64,000 nt of DNA, from the NCBI GenBank assembly GCA_019638615.1, contig JAHBTL010000014.1:79154-143153 (forward strand), given 5' to 3'. The stretch's first letter is position 1, and each line of letters opens with the position of its first letter. This document shows positions 33,372 to 41,016 of this stretch, in pieces. The position numbers were made by a program, and so were the translations under genes. The stretch comes from Chitinophagaceae bacterium. Lineage in GTDB: Bacteria; Bacteroidota; Bacteroidia; Chitinophagales; Chitinophagaceae. The notes below the pieces were generated by a model. It was not told where the DNA came from. It was given only the letters and a program-made list of their open reading frames with translations, and did no database searches.

Positions 33372-33684
33372 GGGTGTATTTCAAATTTTCGCTTCATACA
33401 CGGTATTTCGGTCGGTGAGACACCATGTCCGTCAATTTAAGAAATCTACCCCGAATGGGGTTTAATCTGAATAACCATCGGTGCAATCGGTGGTATATTG
33501 GCGCATTTCATATTGAACCCCTACGGGGTTCACAAAAAAATCGGCATTTGTCCCCCAACTTTGTTGAGGGCTATTCAAATTCAAGCCCTCCGGGCTTAAG
33601 TTGACGGCTATGGTGAGACACAGACCGCTAGCGGGGTCTACAGGTGGGTGTCACCACCCACCTGCGAAAATTGAAATACACCCC
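33372..33684. mobile_element. 313 bp MITE-like element with terminal inverted repeats
   Basis: The ends read GGGTGTATTTCAAATTTTCG (33372-33391) and, inverted, GGGGTGTATTTCAATTTTCG (reverse complement of 33684-33665); they match apart from one base in the A run. Inside are several short hairpins: GAACCCC-TAC-GGGGTTC (33515-33531), a REP-like unit (33547-33600), and a 10 bp perfect stem CAGGTGGGTG/CACCCACCTG (33641-33664). There is no coding capacity. ATATA occurs on both outer flanks but a clean target duplication is not certain. Confidence 0.6.
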
Positions 33685-33761
33685 ATATAAATAACCCTTC
33701 CGGCCAGTGCCGGTAGGCCGACGATCAATTAGCAATTTAATATATATAAACAGAAAGACCG

Positions 33762-36164
33762 GTGATTAAAATATTCTTCCTTTTCCTTTTAACAGCATTT
33801 TCATTACAGACGATTGGCTGCCCGGTGCAATTATCAGTAATGAATGAAAAGGGTAATGGAATGGAAGGTATAACCGTTAAAAATAGGGCAGCCTTGCTTT
33901 TAGGCTATACCAATGCACAGGGAAATATAACGGTGGAGCTTGAAGAAGGCAAACAATCACTGTTGTTTTATAAAGACGGGAAACAAATATGGGATACAAC
34001 GATTGTTATACACTGCAACGGCAGCAACCAGTTCAAATTTGTTTTAAGCGAAAAATGGAATAGCCCAATCCAACTCGATGAAGTAACGGTTTATTCCAAA
34101 ACAGCAAAACAGTTGATGGATATATCGCCATTCTCCGTTCAGGCAATAGATCTGCAAAAAGAGTATAACAAAGGCGGTGATGTAAGTGAGGTACTGAACA
34201 GGGCATCAGGAATAAAATTGCGTACCGATGGAACTATTGGCGCTCCTGTTCAGGTGAACCTTGGAGGATTGCAGGGCAAAGCTGTGCGTATTTTTAAAGA
34301 CGGTATACCTGTTGAATTATTTGGTCACGGGTTTAATCTCGGCACCATCCCTTTGAACATGCTGGAGCGGGTAGAAGTGTATAAGGGTGTGATGCCGTTG
34401 TACCTGGCTTCAGATGCGCTTGGCGGAGGTATTAATTTAGTATCGCGTCAGGAACCGGAGAAAACACTGGAGCTTTCTTACGAGATAGCTTCTTTCAATA
34501 CCCATCGCGCCACTGTGTATGGATTGTGGCACAACAAGAACCGGAAATGGTATATCGGCACCAACAGTTCTTTTAATTATTCAGACAACGATTATAAAGT
34601 GCATGTTCCTGTTTATGCAACAGGAACAGGAGTAAGAGTGTATAAAGACCTCAGGCGATTTCATGATGCTGTACGCACGTATTATGTTGAGGCTTTTGCA
34701 GGCATTCAGAACAGAAAATGGGCTGATGATCTTCGCCTCACGCTTATCAGGTCGTCTTTTTACAAAGAGATACAGCACGACGGTATTATGGACAAAGTGT
34801 ATGGAGAGCCTTTTTCTAAAGAGCAAAATTATACAGGGCTGATCAGCTATAAAAAAGGGTTCCTCGAAAACAGGTTAAAAGTAAACCTGTTGGGAACTTA
34901 TAGTTTCTTCAACACAAAATTTATAGATACCGCCACTGTAAGGTACGGATGGGACGGAGCGCTTATCGGCAGTGGTTTGCGGCGGGGTGAGATTAACCTG
35001 GGTAATAATCAGCAATTGGACTATCACTTTTTTTCTTCGAGGCTGAGCATTTCGTACCGGATTAACAATACGCATACCATAGACTTTAGCGAGCTGTACT
35101 ACCAGCAAAACCGAAAAGGAAGCGACCCGCTTGGAGCCATTACTGCTGTTGAAAAAATTGATGTGCTGACCGTGCCCGCGGTATACCGGAAAAACAATAT
35201 GGGTTTGGGGCTACGTTCGCAATGGTTTAATAAAAGCGTGGAAAGCATTGTTGCATTAAAGCATTATTACTTTTCAACTAAAGGCTATACAACAGACAAC
35301 TTTGGGCTGGGTTGGCGCTCTGCAGTATCCAACAGCCAATTGGGTTACCTGGCCGGCTTAAGGTGGAATAACGAACGCTTTATGGCTAAGCTGTCTTATG
35401 AGTATGCAAACAGGTTGCCCGATGAGAATGAAATTTTTGGAGATGGCCTGATGACCAAAGAAAATATGAGCCTTAAGCCGGAGAAAAGCCATAATATCAA
35501 CATTAACGGGCAATACTCGCTGCAGACAGAATATCATGATCTGACCCTGTCCGCAGGATTTTTTTACAGGAAAGTAAAGGATATTATTTTCCTGCAATTG
35601 GATATACCGTTCAACAGGTATATCAATTATGAACGATCTGAAGTGAAAGGATTTGAGGTGGAAGCGAATTATACGCCGCATAAATTATTTGATATTGGTT
35701 TTAATCTTACCTACCAGGATGTTCGCAGAGTAGATGTGGAATCCATATTCGCTTTTCTTGAAGGATCGCGCATTCCCAATGTGCCTTTTTTGTTTGGTAA
35801 TACATGGTTGCGAAAAGAGCTCAATAATCTCTTCTCAAAAAAGGATCGTGTGGAGCTTACCTGGAACGGGCATTATACCCACCGTTTTTTCCTGTATGCA
35901 ATTCCTAAATCGCAGGAGCCTGCATTATTTGGAAAGAATGAAAAAGTACAGACCTCGATGATCATTCCCAATAATAACAGGTTGGGCCAGTTTTCACACA
36001 ACGTTGGGTTGTACTATCATTTCCCAAATAAAAAGTTATCTGTATCCGCCGAATGCAGAAATCTGGGCAATGTAAGATTATACGACAATTTTAATATTCA
36101 AAAACCCAGGCGGTCGTACCATTTAAAATTAGTTTATCAATTCTTAAATAAAAATAAAAAATAG
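33762..36164 (+). CDS. TonB-dependent siderophore-type receptor
   Basis: Outer-membrane receptor of 800 residues starting at GTG 33762, since the signal peptide (IKIFFLFLLTAFSLQTIGCP) begins right there. The N-terminal domain (about 22-105) is a CarboxypepD_reg-like variant. The plug contains EVLNRASGIKLRTDGTIGAP, VRIFKDGIPVELFGHGFNL and ERVEVYKGVMPLYLASDALG, a pattern shared with the receptor at 17838-20228. It is followed after 1 bp by a DUF4374 gene and then a DUF4198 gene. An AraC-type promoter lies about 470 bp upstream. The ligand is unknown; a ferric siderophore is most likely from family context. Confidence 0.92.
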   Translation: MIKIFFLFLLTAFSLQTIGCPVQLSVMNEKGNGMEGITVKNRAALLLGYTNAQGNITVELEEGKQSLLFYKDGKQIWDTTIVIHCNGSNQFKFVLSEKWNSPIQLDEVTVYSKTAKQLMDISPFSVQAIDLQKEYNKGGDVSEVLNRASGIKLRTDGTIGAPVQVNLGGLQGKAVRIFKDGIPVELFGHGFNLGTIPLNMLERVEVYKGVMPLYLASDALGGGINLVSRQEPEKTLELSYEIASFNTHRATVYGLWHNKNRKWYIGTNSSFNYSDNDYKVHVPVYATGTGVRVYKDLRRFHDAVRTYYVEAFAGIQNRKWADDLRLTLIRSSFYKEIQHDGIMDKVYGEPFSKEQNYTGLISYKKGFLENRLKVNLLGTYSFFNTKFIDTATVRYGWDGALIGSGLRRGEINLGNNQQLDYHFFSSRLSISYRINNTHTIDFSELYYQQNRKGSDPLGAITAVEKIDVLTVPAVYRKNNMGLGLRSQWFNKSVESIVALKHYYFSTKGYTTDNFGLGWRSAVSNSQLGYLAGLRWNNERFMAKLSYEYANRLPDENEIFGDGLMTKENMSLKPEKSHNININGQYSLQTEYHDLTLSAGFFYRKVKDIIFLQLDIPFNRYINYERSEVKGFEVEANYTPHKLFDIGFNLTYQDVRRVDVESIFAFLEGSRIPNVPFLFGNTWLRKELNNLFSKKDRVELTWNGHYTHRFFLYAIPKSQEPALFGKNEKVQTSMIIPNNNRLGQFSHNVGLYYHFPNKKLSVSAECRNLGNVRLYDNFNIQKPRRSYHLKLVYQFLNKNKK

Positions 36165-36165
36165 C

Positions 36166-37422
36166 ATGAAAAGAAGAAGTTTATTTCGTTCGTTGGTTAT
36201 AGGTCTTTCCGGCCTGGTGATCCTCGCATCCTGCAGTAAAAACAACGATACTCCACCTCCTACGGAAGAACCCAGCGAATTTCCTAAAAATGAAACATGG
36301 GTTGTTTATGCCGCCACAAGCGGGTGGAGCGGCGGCATCTATACCTTAAAAGAAAATAAAGCCAGGGAAGTTAACCTTACCAATTTGCCGTTCTTTCAAT
36401 TAAGCAGTGTGCTGGGAGGAAGAACCCTGGGCAAAACACTGTATAAGGTAAACAGCGCTTCCAATGCGCAGGGCATACTGAAGATGAATCTGGATGCTTC
36501 TAACAAAGTAGTGGAAGATAAATTTTTACCTTCCCTTTCTACAAAATACATTACCAACTACCTGGTGGTGAGCGCTACTGAAGGTTATTACTGGGATGAT
36601 GTGCGTGGCGGGCTGAAGCTGCAGACATTTAACCCCACGACAATGGAACGCACGGGCGAAATTGATTTCAGCTCATTGTCCGAAGGTTATCCTGATGAGT
36701 CTGCAGGACAATTGATCATTGCAAAGCGCGATGATAAGCTGTATGTAGATCTGCTGCTGGACACTTTAGAAACCGGTAACTGGCAGGTAACGCCCAACAA
36801 AAAAGAAGTGGCTATTGCGGTGTACGATCTAACAAAAAAAGAAATTGTAGGCGTAACGAAATTTGAAGGCACTACTCATTTGGGAGTATTTATTGATCAT
36901 GTTTTATGGAGCCTTGATGAAGTAACACAGGATCTGTATTTTGTAGCTGTGGGCGATATGAAAGTACAGGATGCCAATTACTCTTCTAAGATCTTACGCA
37001 TCAAAAAAGGACAAACCACGTTTGACCAGGATTTTTCAATTGATATTAAAGATTTCCAGTTCAAAGCCGAGTTCAACAGGTTGTTTGTTTACAACAATAA
37101 AATATACACTACTATTCCCTCACGCGCTACATCCTACTACGGTGGCGGTGAGCATGGTGTAAAATACAGGGACGATATTTGGTTCTGGACTGAAATTGAT
37201 GCAACTACAAAAGTGGCGCGTCGCCTGAACATGCCGGCAGACAGCTTCTATGGTACACAAAATCCGTTCTACCACAATGGTGAGATCTATTTCCTTTCTA
37301 ACAATACAAAGGAAAAATTCTTCGGTGTTAATCAATACAACCCGGAGACCGGCGTGGTAAAAGAAACTTTCCGTCTTAAAGAGAGCGGACGCCTGAACGG
37401 GTTCAACATTATTGTAGATTGA
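36166..37422 (+). CDS. DUF4374 lipoprotein
   Basis: Protein of 418 residues with a lipoprotein signal (lipobox LASC, Cys23) and propeller-like repeats (TWVVYAATSGWSGGIYTLKE, GGLKLQTFNPTTMERTGEID, LYVDLLLDTLETGNWQV). The gene begins directly behind the TBDR stop, so the two are translated from one message. It is a paralog of the protein at 16627-17826; both keep the TFNPTTMET/R segment. The role is unknown. An accessory function for siderophore capture is inferred from constant linkage to this receptor type. Confidence 0.85.
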   Translation: MKRRSLFRSLVIGLSGLVILASCSKNNDTPPPTEEPSEFPKNETWVVYAATSGWSGGIYTLKENKAREVNLTNLPFFQLSSVLGGRTLGKTLYKVNSASNAQGILKMNLDASNKVVEDKFLPSLSTKYITNYLVVSATEGYYWDDVRGGLKLQTFNPTTMERTGEIDFSSLSEGYPDESAGQLIIAKRDDKLYVDLLLDTLETGNWQVTPNKKEVAIAVYDLTKKEIVGVTKFEGTTHLGVFIDHVLWSLDEVTQDLYFVAVGDMKVQDANYSSKILRIKKGQTTFDQDFSIDIKDFQFKAEFNRLFVYNNKIYTTIPSRATSYYGGGEHGVKYRDDIWFWTEIDATTKVARRLNMPADSFYGTQNPFYHNGEIYFLSNNTKEKFFGVNQYNPETGVVKETFRLKESGRLNGFNIIVD

Positions 37423-37445
37423 TTTTTTAAAACTCCTAAAAGAAT

Positions 37446-37472
37446 ATCTGCTCATATAATGTGAGCAGGTAT
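37446..37472 (+). promoter_or_regulatory. intra-operon hairpin between DUF4374 and DUF4198
   Basis: CTGCTCA (37448-37454) and TGAGCAG (37462-37468) form a 7 bp stem with a 7 base loop, extendable by further pairs on both sides with one G-T pair. No T-run follows, so it is more likely an mRNA processing or stability element than a terminator. Confidence 0.45.
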
Positions 37473-37492
37473 TCCAATTATAATTATTAGTC

Positions 37493-38197
37493 ATGAGAAT
37501 AGTTTCTTTAGTGCTGTCTCTTTTACTGACATTGTCTTGCTCTTCAGTATTTGCACATGCCATCTGGATAGAATCTTCGTCAGTGGGAGTTAAAGGAAAA
37601 CAACAAACCGTTCGTGTGTATTATGGAGAATATGAACATGCACAAATAGAGAAAACAACAGCCTGGTATTCGGATTTGAATAAGCTCGAGGTATATATTG
37701 TTCAGCCGGATCAGTCACGAACAAAATTATCGCTTACAGATAAAGGAGAGTGGCTGGAAGCCTCTTTTATTCCTGCAACAGAAGGAACATATACCCTATA
37801 TACCAGCCATGTTGCCAAAGACCTGTGGGAAGAAAAAAGGTTCCAGTTCAGCTCCTCTGTTATGGTACAGGTTGGTAAAAATCAAAACCCGCCTGCAGGT
37901 ATACCCGCTTATTGCTTATCAGCGGCTGCCCGGCAATATACTCAGGGTAATAAAATAACTGTTGCACTAAGCAAACAGGGAAGCGCTTTGGCTGATAAGG
38001 AAGTTACTATTATGGCGCCACAGGGATGGGTTAAAAAAATGAAAACCGATGCGCAGGGAAGCTTAAGTTTTGACGCAGGGTTTGCCGGGATCTACATTAT
38101 TGAATATGGACAGAATGAGGAAGAAGCCGGCAACTGGAATGGCAGCGCTTACAAAGAAACATGGCAGACGGTTACAACGAGTGTAGCTGTCAAATAG
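37493..38197 (+). CDS. DUF4198 periplasmic protein
   Basis: Exported protein of 234 residues with a signal peptide ending in VFA, followed by the family motif HAIWIESS, then an Ig-like first domain (VRVYYGEYEHAQIEKTTAWY) and a second Ig-like domain (NKITVALSKQGSALADKEVT). DUF4198 proteins have been linked to metal uptake, and in Bacteroidota they accompany siderophore TBDRs. Here it closes the operon TBDR-DUF4374-DUF4198. A second family member at 48908-49624 is next to another TBDR. Its exact role is unknown. Confidence 0.85.
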   Translation: MRIVSLVLSLLLTLSCSSVFAHAIWIESSSVGVKGKQQTVRVYYGEYEHAQIEKTTAWYSDLNKLEVYIVQPDQSRTKLSLTDKGEWLEASFIPATEGTYTLYTSHVAKDLWEEKRFQFSSSVMVQVGKNQNPPAGIPAYCLSAAARQYTQGNKITVALSKQGSALADKEVTIMAPQGWVKKMKTDAQGSLSFDAGFAGIYIIEYGQNEEEAGNWNGSAYKETWQTVTTSVAVK

Positions 38198-38329
38198 ACG
38201 AGAATATAAAATAATTACCGGGGTTCAGTGCTATTTGTTTCCTGTACCTCCCGGGTTTTTTGTTGTGGATGAATACTTCACAACGGGTAATAAGAGATGA
38301 TATGCCACGTATGGCTTGTATTACCGTTC

Positions 38330-38466
38330 CTCCTGACTAATTAATAATTTGAGGTGGCGGGGCAAGCCCCGAGGGCTCGAATGTAAATAGCCCCCAACCT
38401 TGTTAGGGGTAAAAAACAGATGAACAATACAACCCTGAAAGGGTTGAATGAGGCAGCCTAGAGCAG
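38330..38466. repeat. REP-like repeat unit 1
   Basis: About 137 bp (from CTCCTGACTAATTAATAA to GGTTGAATGAGGCAGCCTAG) are closely repeated at 39725-39861. The core GCCCCGAGGGCTCGAATGTA followed by AATAGCCCCCAACCTTGTTA is a set of short palindromes. The core also occurs inverted at 38928-38984 and inside the MITE-like element at 33547-33600. Confidence 0.75.
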
Positions 38467-38827
38467 GTATTTTTCATTAAATTCAATACCATTTTCTATA
38501 AGCAACCTTTTGAATTATTGAATATGTAAAAGCACCATAACTATCCTGCCACGCTTCAAAATCAGGAAACAATCCACTATTCTTCATCCAGCCATTGCTG
38601 GCTATTTTTATATCCTTAATATAATCAGCAAGCGATGTTGAGGGATGGAGGTCTGAAAAAATGTGAATATGATCTTCTGCTCCATTAATACGATAAAGCT
38701 TACACTTTTTATGCTGTATAATTCCCCAAATGTACTTGTAAAGTTGTTCGCAATTTTCTTCAGCAATAGTCATCTTGCGATGCTTTGTACCAAAAACGAT
38801 CTGGTAAAAAATCTGACGGTAGCTCAT
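38458..38827 (-). pseudogene. decayed REP-associated IS200/IS605-type transposase (RAYT)
   Basis: The start at ATG 38827 gives the typical RAYT opening MSYRQIFYQIVFGTKHRKMT. The HUH metal motif is HIHIF (in AEDHIHIFSDLHPS) and the FEAWQDSYGAFTYS segment is kept. After TYSI the frame shifts and stops at 38483. The normal C-terminus (LLIENGIEFNEKYLL) is found in another frame ending at 38458, so a stretch of roughly 25-30 codons, including the expected catalytic-tyrosine region, has been lost. The gene should be inactive. It lies between oppositely oriented REP-like cores, as is usual for this family. Confidence 0.8.
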
Positions 38828-38879
38828 AGTGTTTAATTCATTGGTTATAAAATGTGATGTATGCACCTGTAATTTACAT

Positions 38880-38995
38880 TAAGTTGTCCATATTCAACCC
38901 CGCAAACGGGGTTGGTTCGCTTCGTATCCGTCGCCCCCAACCTTGTTGGGGGCTATTTACATTCAAGCCCTCCGGGCTAAAATGCAACACTCCCA
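38880..38995. repeat. REP-like repeat unit 2 (inverted relative to units 1 and 3)
   Basis: The stretch contains the small palindrome CAACCCCGCAAACGGGGTTG (38898-38917) followed by the REP-like core CCCCCAACCTTGTTGGGGGC and TTCAAGCCCTCCGGGCT (38930-38979). It is in opposite orientation to the units at 38330 and 39725, on the 5' side of the transposase remnant. Confidence 0.7.
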
Positions 38996-39287
38996 ATACC
39001 TCCAATCATTGAATAGCCTCCCTTGAATGCACAGGCATTCCTGTTGAGATGTTCTTGTATATATGTCAGGATATATTATATTTTAAATGTCAGGTTTTAG
39101 GTTCAGGAATTTGACATTTCAAAACTATACTGATGCCAATCAGTTTACGCACAGCAAATGAATTTACTCCTGAATATGTTGAAAAAGATCAGTAAAGGTA
39201 TTTTAAATAGCTGCAGCCGGTAATTTACCACGGTGTTTTAGTGGTTGTATTTATTATATTTGTAGCATAACAGCAATTTAACCATTT

Positions 39288-39710
39288 ATGGAAAAAACAA
39301 TACACCAGGGAAGAAATATTAAACGTTTCAGGGAAATGCTGGGTATCAAGCAGGAGGGTCTGGCGTTGGAGCTGGGCGATGACTGGAACCAGCAAAAAAT
39401 ATCATTGCTGGAACAAAAGGAAGTGATTGAACCCGGGCTGTTGGAACAGGTTGCGAATGCACTGAAAGTGCCGGGGGAGGCGATCAAAAATTTTGATGAG
39501 GAAACTGCTATTTTCAACATTCAGCATAACTATGAAGGTTCTACATTAAATCATAGTTCTAATTATCAATACAATTATCAGCCTGTATTTAATCCATTAG
39601 ATAAGTGGGCAGAAGAAATTGCAGAGAACCGTAAGCTATATGAGCGCTTACTGCAAGCCGAAAAGGAGAAGATGGAATTGCTGAAGCAGTTGTTGGAGAA
39701 GATGAAGTAA
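39288..39710 (+). CDS. XRE-type helix-turn-helix regulator with coiled-coil tail
   Basis: Protein of 140 residues. The N-terminal XRE domain covers about residues 8-66 (NIKRFREMLGIKQEGLALEL, ISLLEQKEVIEPGLLEQVAN). A Asn/Tyr-rich linker follows (YEGSTLNHSSNYQYNYQPVF), then a coiled coil (about 107-140, ENRKLYERLLQAEKEKMELL). Highly similar multicopy genes are usual in Chitinophagaceae. A -7 box TATATTTG lies at 39255-39262. The target is unknown. The gene is enclosed by two direct copies of the 137 bp REP-like repeat. Confidence 0.8.
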   Translation: MEKTIHQGRNIKRFREMLGIKQEGLALELGDDWNQQKISLLEQKEVIEPGLLEQVANALKVPGEAIKNFDEETAIFNIQHNYEGSTLNHSSNYQYNYQPVFNPLDKWAEEIAENRKLYERLLQAEKEKMELLKQLLEKMK

Positions 39711-39724
39711 GATAATTGTATTAT

Positions 39725-39861
39725 CACTCCTCTTGACTAATTAATAACTTAAGATGCCGGGAAAGCCCGGAGGGCTTGAATGTGAATAGCCCTCAACCTT
39801 GTTGGGGGTAAAAAACAGATGAACGATACAACCCTGAAAGGGTTGAATAAAGCAGAGTAGC
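39725..39861. repeat. REP-like repeat unit 3
   Basis: This is the second direct copy of the 137 bp unit at 38330-38466, with about 87 percent matching bases by eye (from CTCCTCTTGACTAATTAATA to GGTTGAATAAAGCAGAGTAG). Together the two copies bracket the transposase remnant and the XRE gene. Confidence 0.75.
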
Positions 39862-39904
39862 TTGGAAGATATGCCTATAAATTGTTATGACCGATAAATA
39901 TCCC

Positions 39905-40888
39905 TCATTTCCCATACTCACTCGGCGGCACGCCAAATTTCTTTTTAAACGCCTTTGTAAAATGTGCCTGATGACTGTATCCCGTAATGTCGCTTACCTC
40001 CGAAATATTTTTTTCTCCCGATAACAATAACTGCCTTGCCTGTTCCATCTTCACTTCCGCTACCATGCCAAACACCGTAGTACCGAATACTTCTTTAAAG
40101 CCCTTCTTCAACGTGAATTCGTTAGTGCCTGCCTGCCGGGCAAGATCAATAAGAGAGCAGGGGTTATGAAGCTGCTTCAGGATGATCTCTTTTGCATAAT
40201 GTATTTTTTCTACATCTGCGGGCTTCAGTGAACAAAACACTGTACAATCATGCGTGGCAAACTGTTCCAGTTGCAACAGCAGCAGCTCAACCACTTTCGC
40301 TTCAAGGAAAAGGCGTTTATACATTCCTTTCCTGGTGCAATTGATAATAGCATTGATAAGATGCATCATGGCAGGTGTGATCGGCATGTTGTGTTTACCA
40401 AGCAATGTGGGCGACTGCTTACGGACAAGGTTTAAAAAATCATCATAAGCATGGGTATCCCGAAGGTATTTTTTAAACAGCGAAGGCACCAGGTTGATCT
40501 CAAGCGTACGCACGCTGCTCGCGCTGAAATGTATAGCGCCTTTTATGCCGGGCACATAAATAATATTATGCCGGTTGGTAGTAAACGCATACGAATAATT
40601 TGAGCTGTTTGTAATATTCGTAACACTGCTGCCGCAAAGATCAAAATGCATCTCCACCGTTTCATAATCGCTTTCAAAAAGCAACCTGGTTTCCTGCTTA
40701 AGCCGCAGGTCTCCGTAAGCGATATGGATACCTTCAAAAAAAACTTCCCTGTAGCTGCCGTTACCTAATACATTTTCAATCCCTGTGGTACGCTCGGTAA
40801 CAGCGCTGTCAGGGTCATAATAGTTTTCGGGAAAATGGTTTTCAAGAACCATTTCTGCCAGGTCTTCGCTGTTTATTCTGATCTGCAT
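39905..40888 (-). CDS. AraC family transcriptional regulator
   Basis: Regulator of 327 residues, close to the protein at 20354-21340 (shared NMPITPAMMHLINAIINCTR region). The C-terminal AraC domain (about 228-325) has LIDLARQAGTNEFTLKKGFK and ISEVSDITGYSHQAHFTKAF, ending FGVPPSEYGK. It is divergent from the TBDR-ATPase-permease-methyltransferase operon at 41017-48497. The operator repeats at 40906-40941 lie between them, so it is the likely activator of that operon. Confidence 0.9.
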   Translation of the reverse strand: MQIRINSEDLAEMVLENHFPENYYDPDSAVTERTTGIENVLGNGSYREVFFEGIHIAYGDLRLKQETRLLFESDYETVEMHFDLCGSSVTNITNSSNYSYAFTTNRHNIIYVPGIKGAIHFSASSVRTLEINLVPSLFKKYLRDTHAYDDFLNLVRKQSPTLLGKHNMPITPAMMHLINAIINCTRKGMYKRLFLEAKVVELLLLQLEQFATHDCTVFCSLKPADVEKIHYAKEIILKQLHNPCSLIDLARQAGTNEFTLKKGFKEVFGTTVFGMVAEVKMEQARQLLLSGEKNISEVSDITGYSHQAHFTKAFKKKFGVPPSEYGK

Positions 40889-40905
40889 GATACACGCTTA
40901 AAAAA

Positions 40906-40970
40906 TTCCGTATAGGATAAATGTCACTCCGTTTTGCACAAATCGTTGCTGTTTGGCGCTGCTAATTTTG
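40906..40970 (+). promoter_or_regulatory. AraC-type operator and promoter of the 41-48 kb operon
   Basis: TTCCGTATAGGATAA (40906) and CTCCGTTTTGCACAA (40927) are direct repeats at 21 bp. The proximal copy is 36 bp upstream of the -7 box TAATTTTG (40963-40970). No TTG at -33 with a proper spacer was found, consistent with activator dependence. Confidence 0.65.
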
Positions 40971-41016
40971 CAATTCCACAAAGTAATCTCATTTAACACA
41001 TAATCATTGTCACAGA

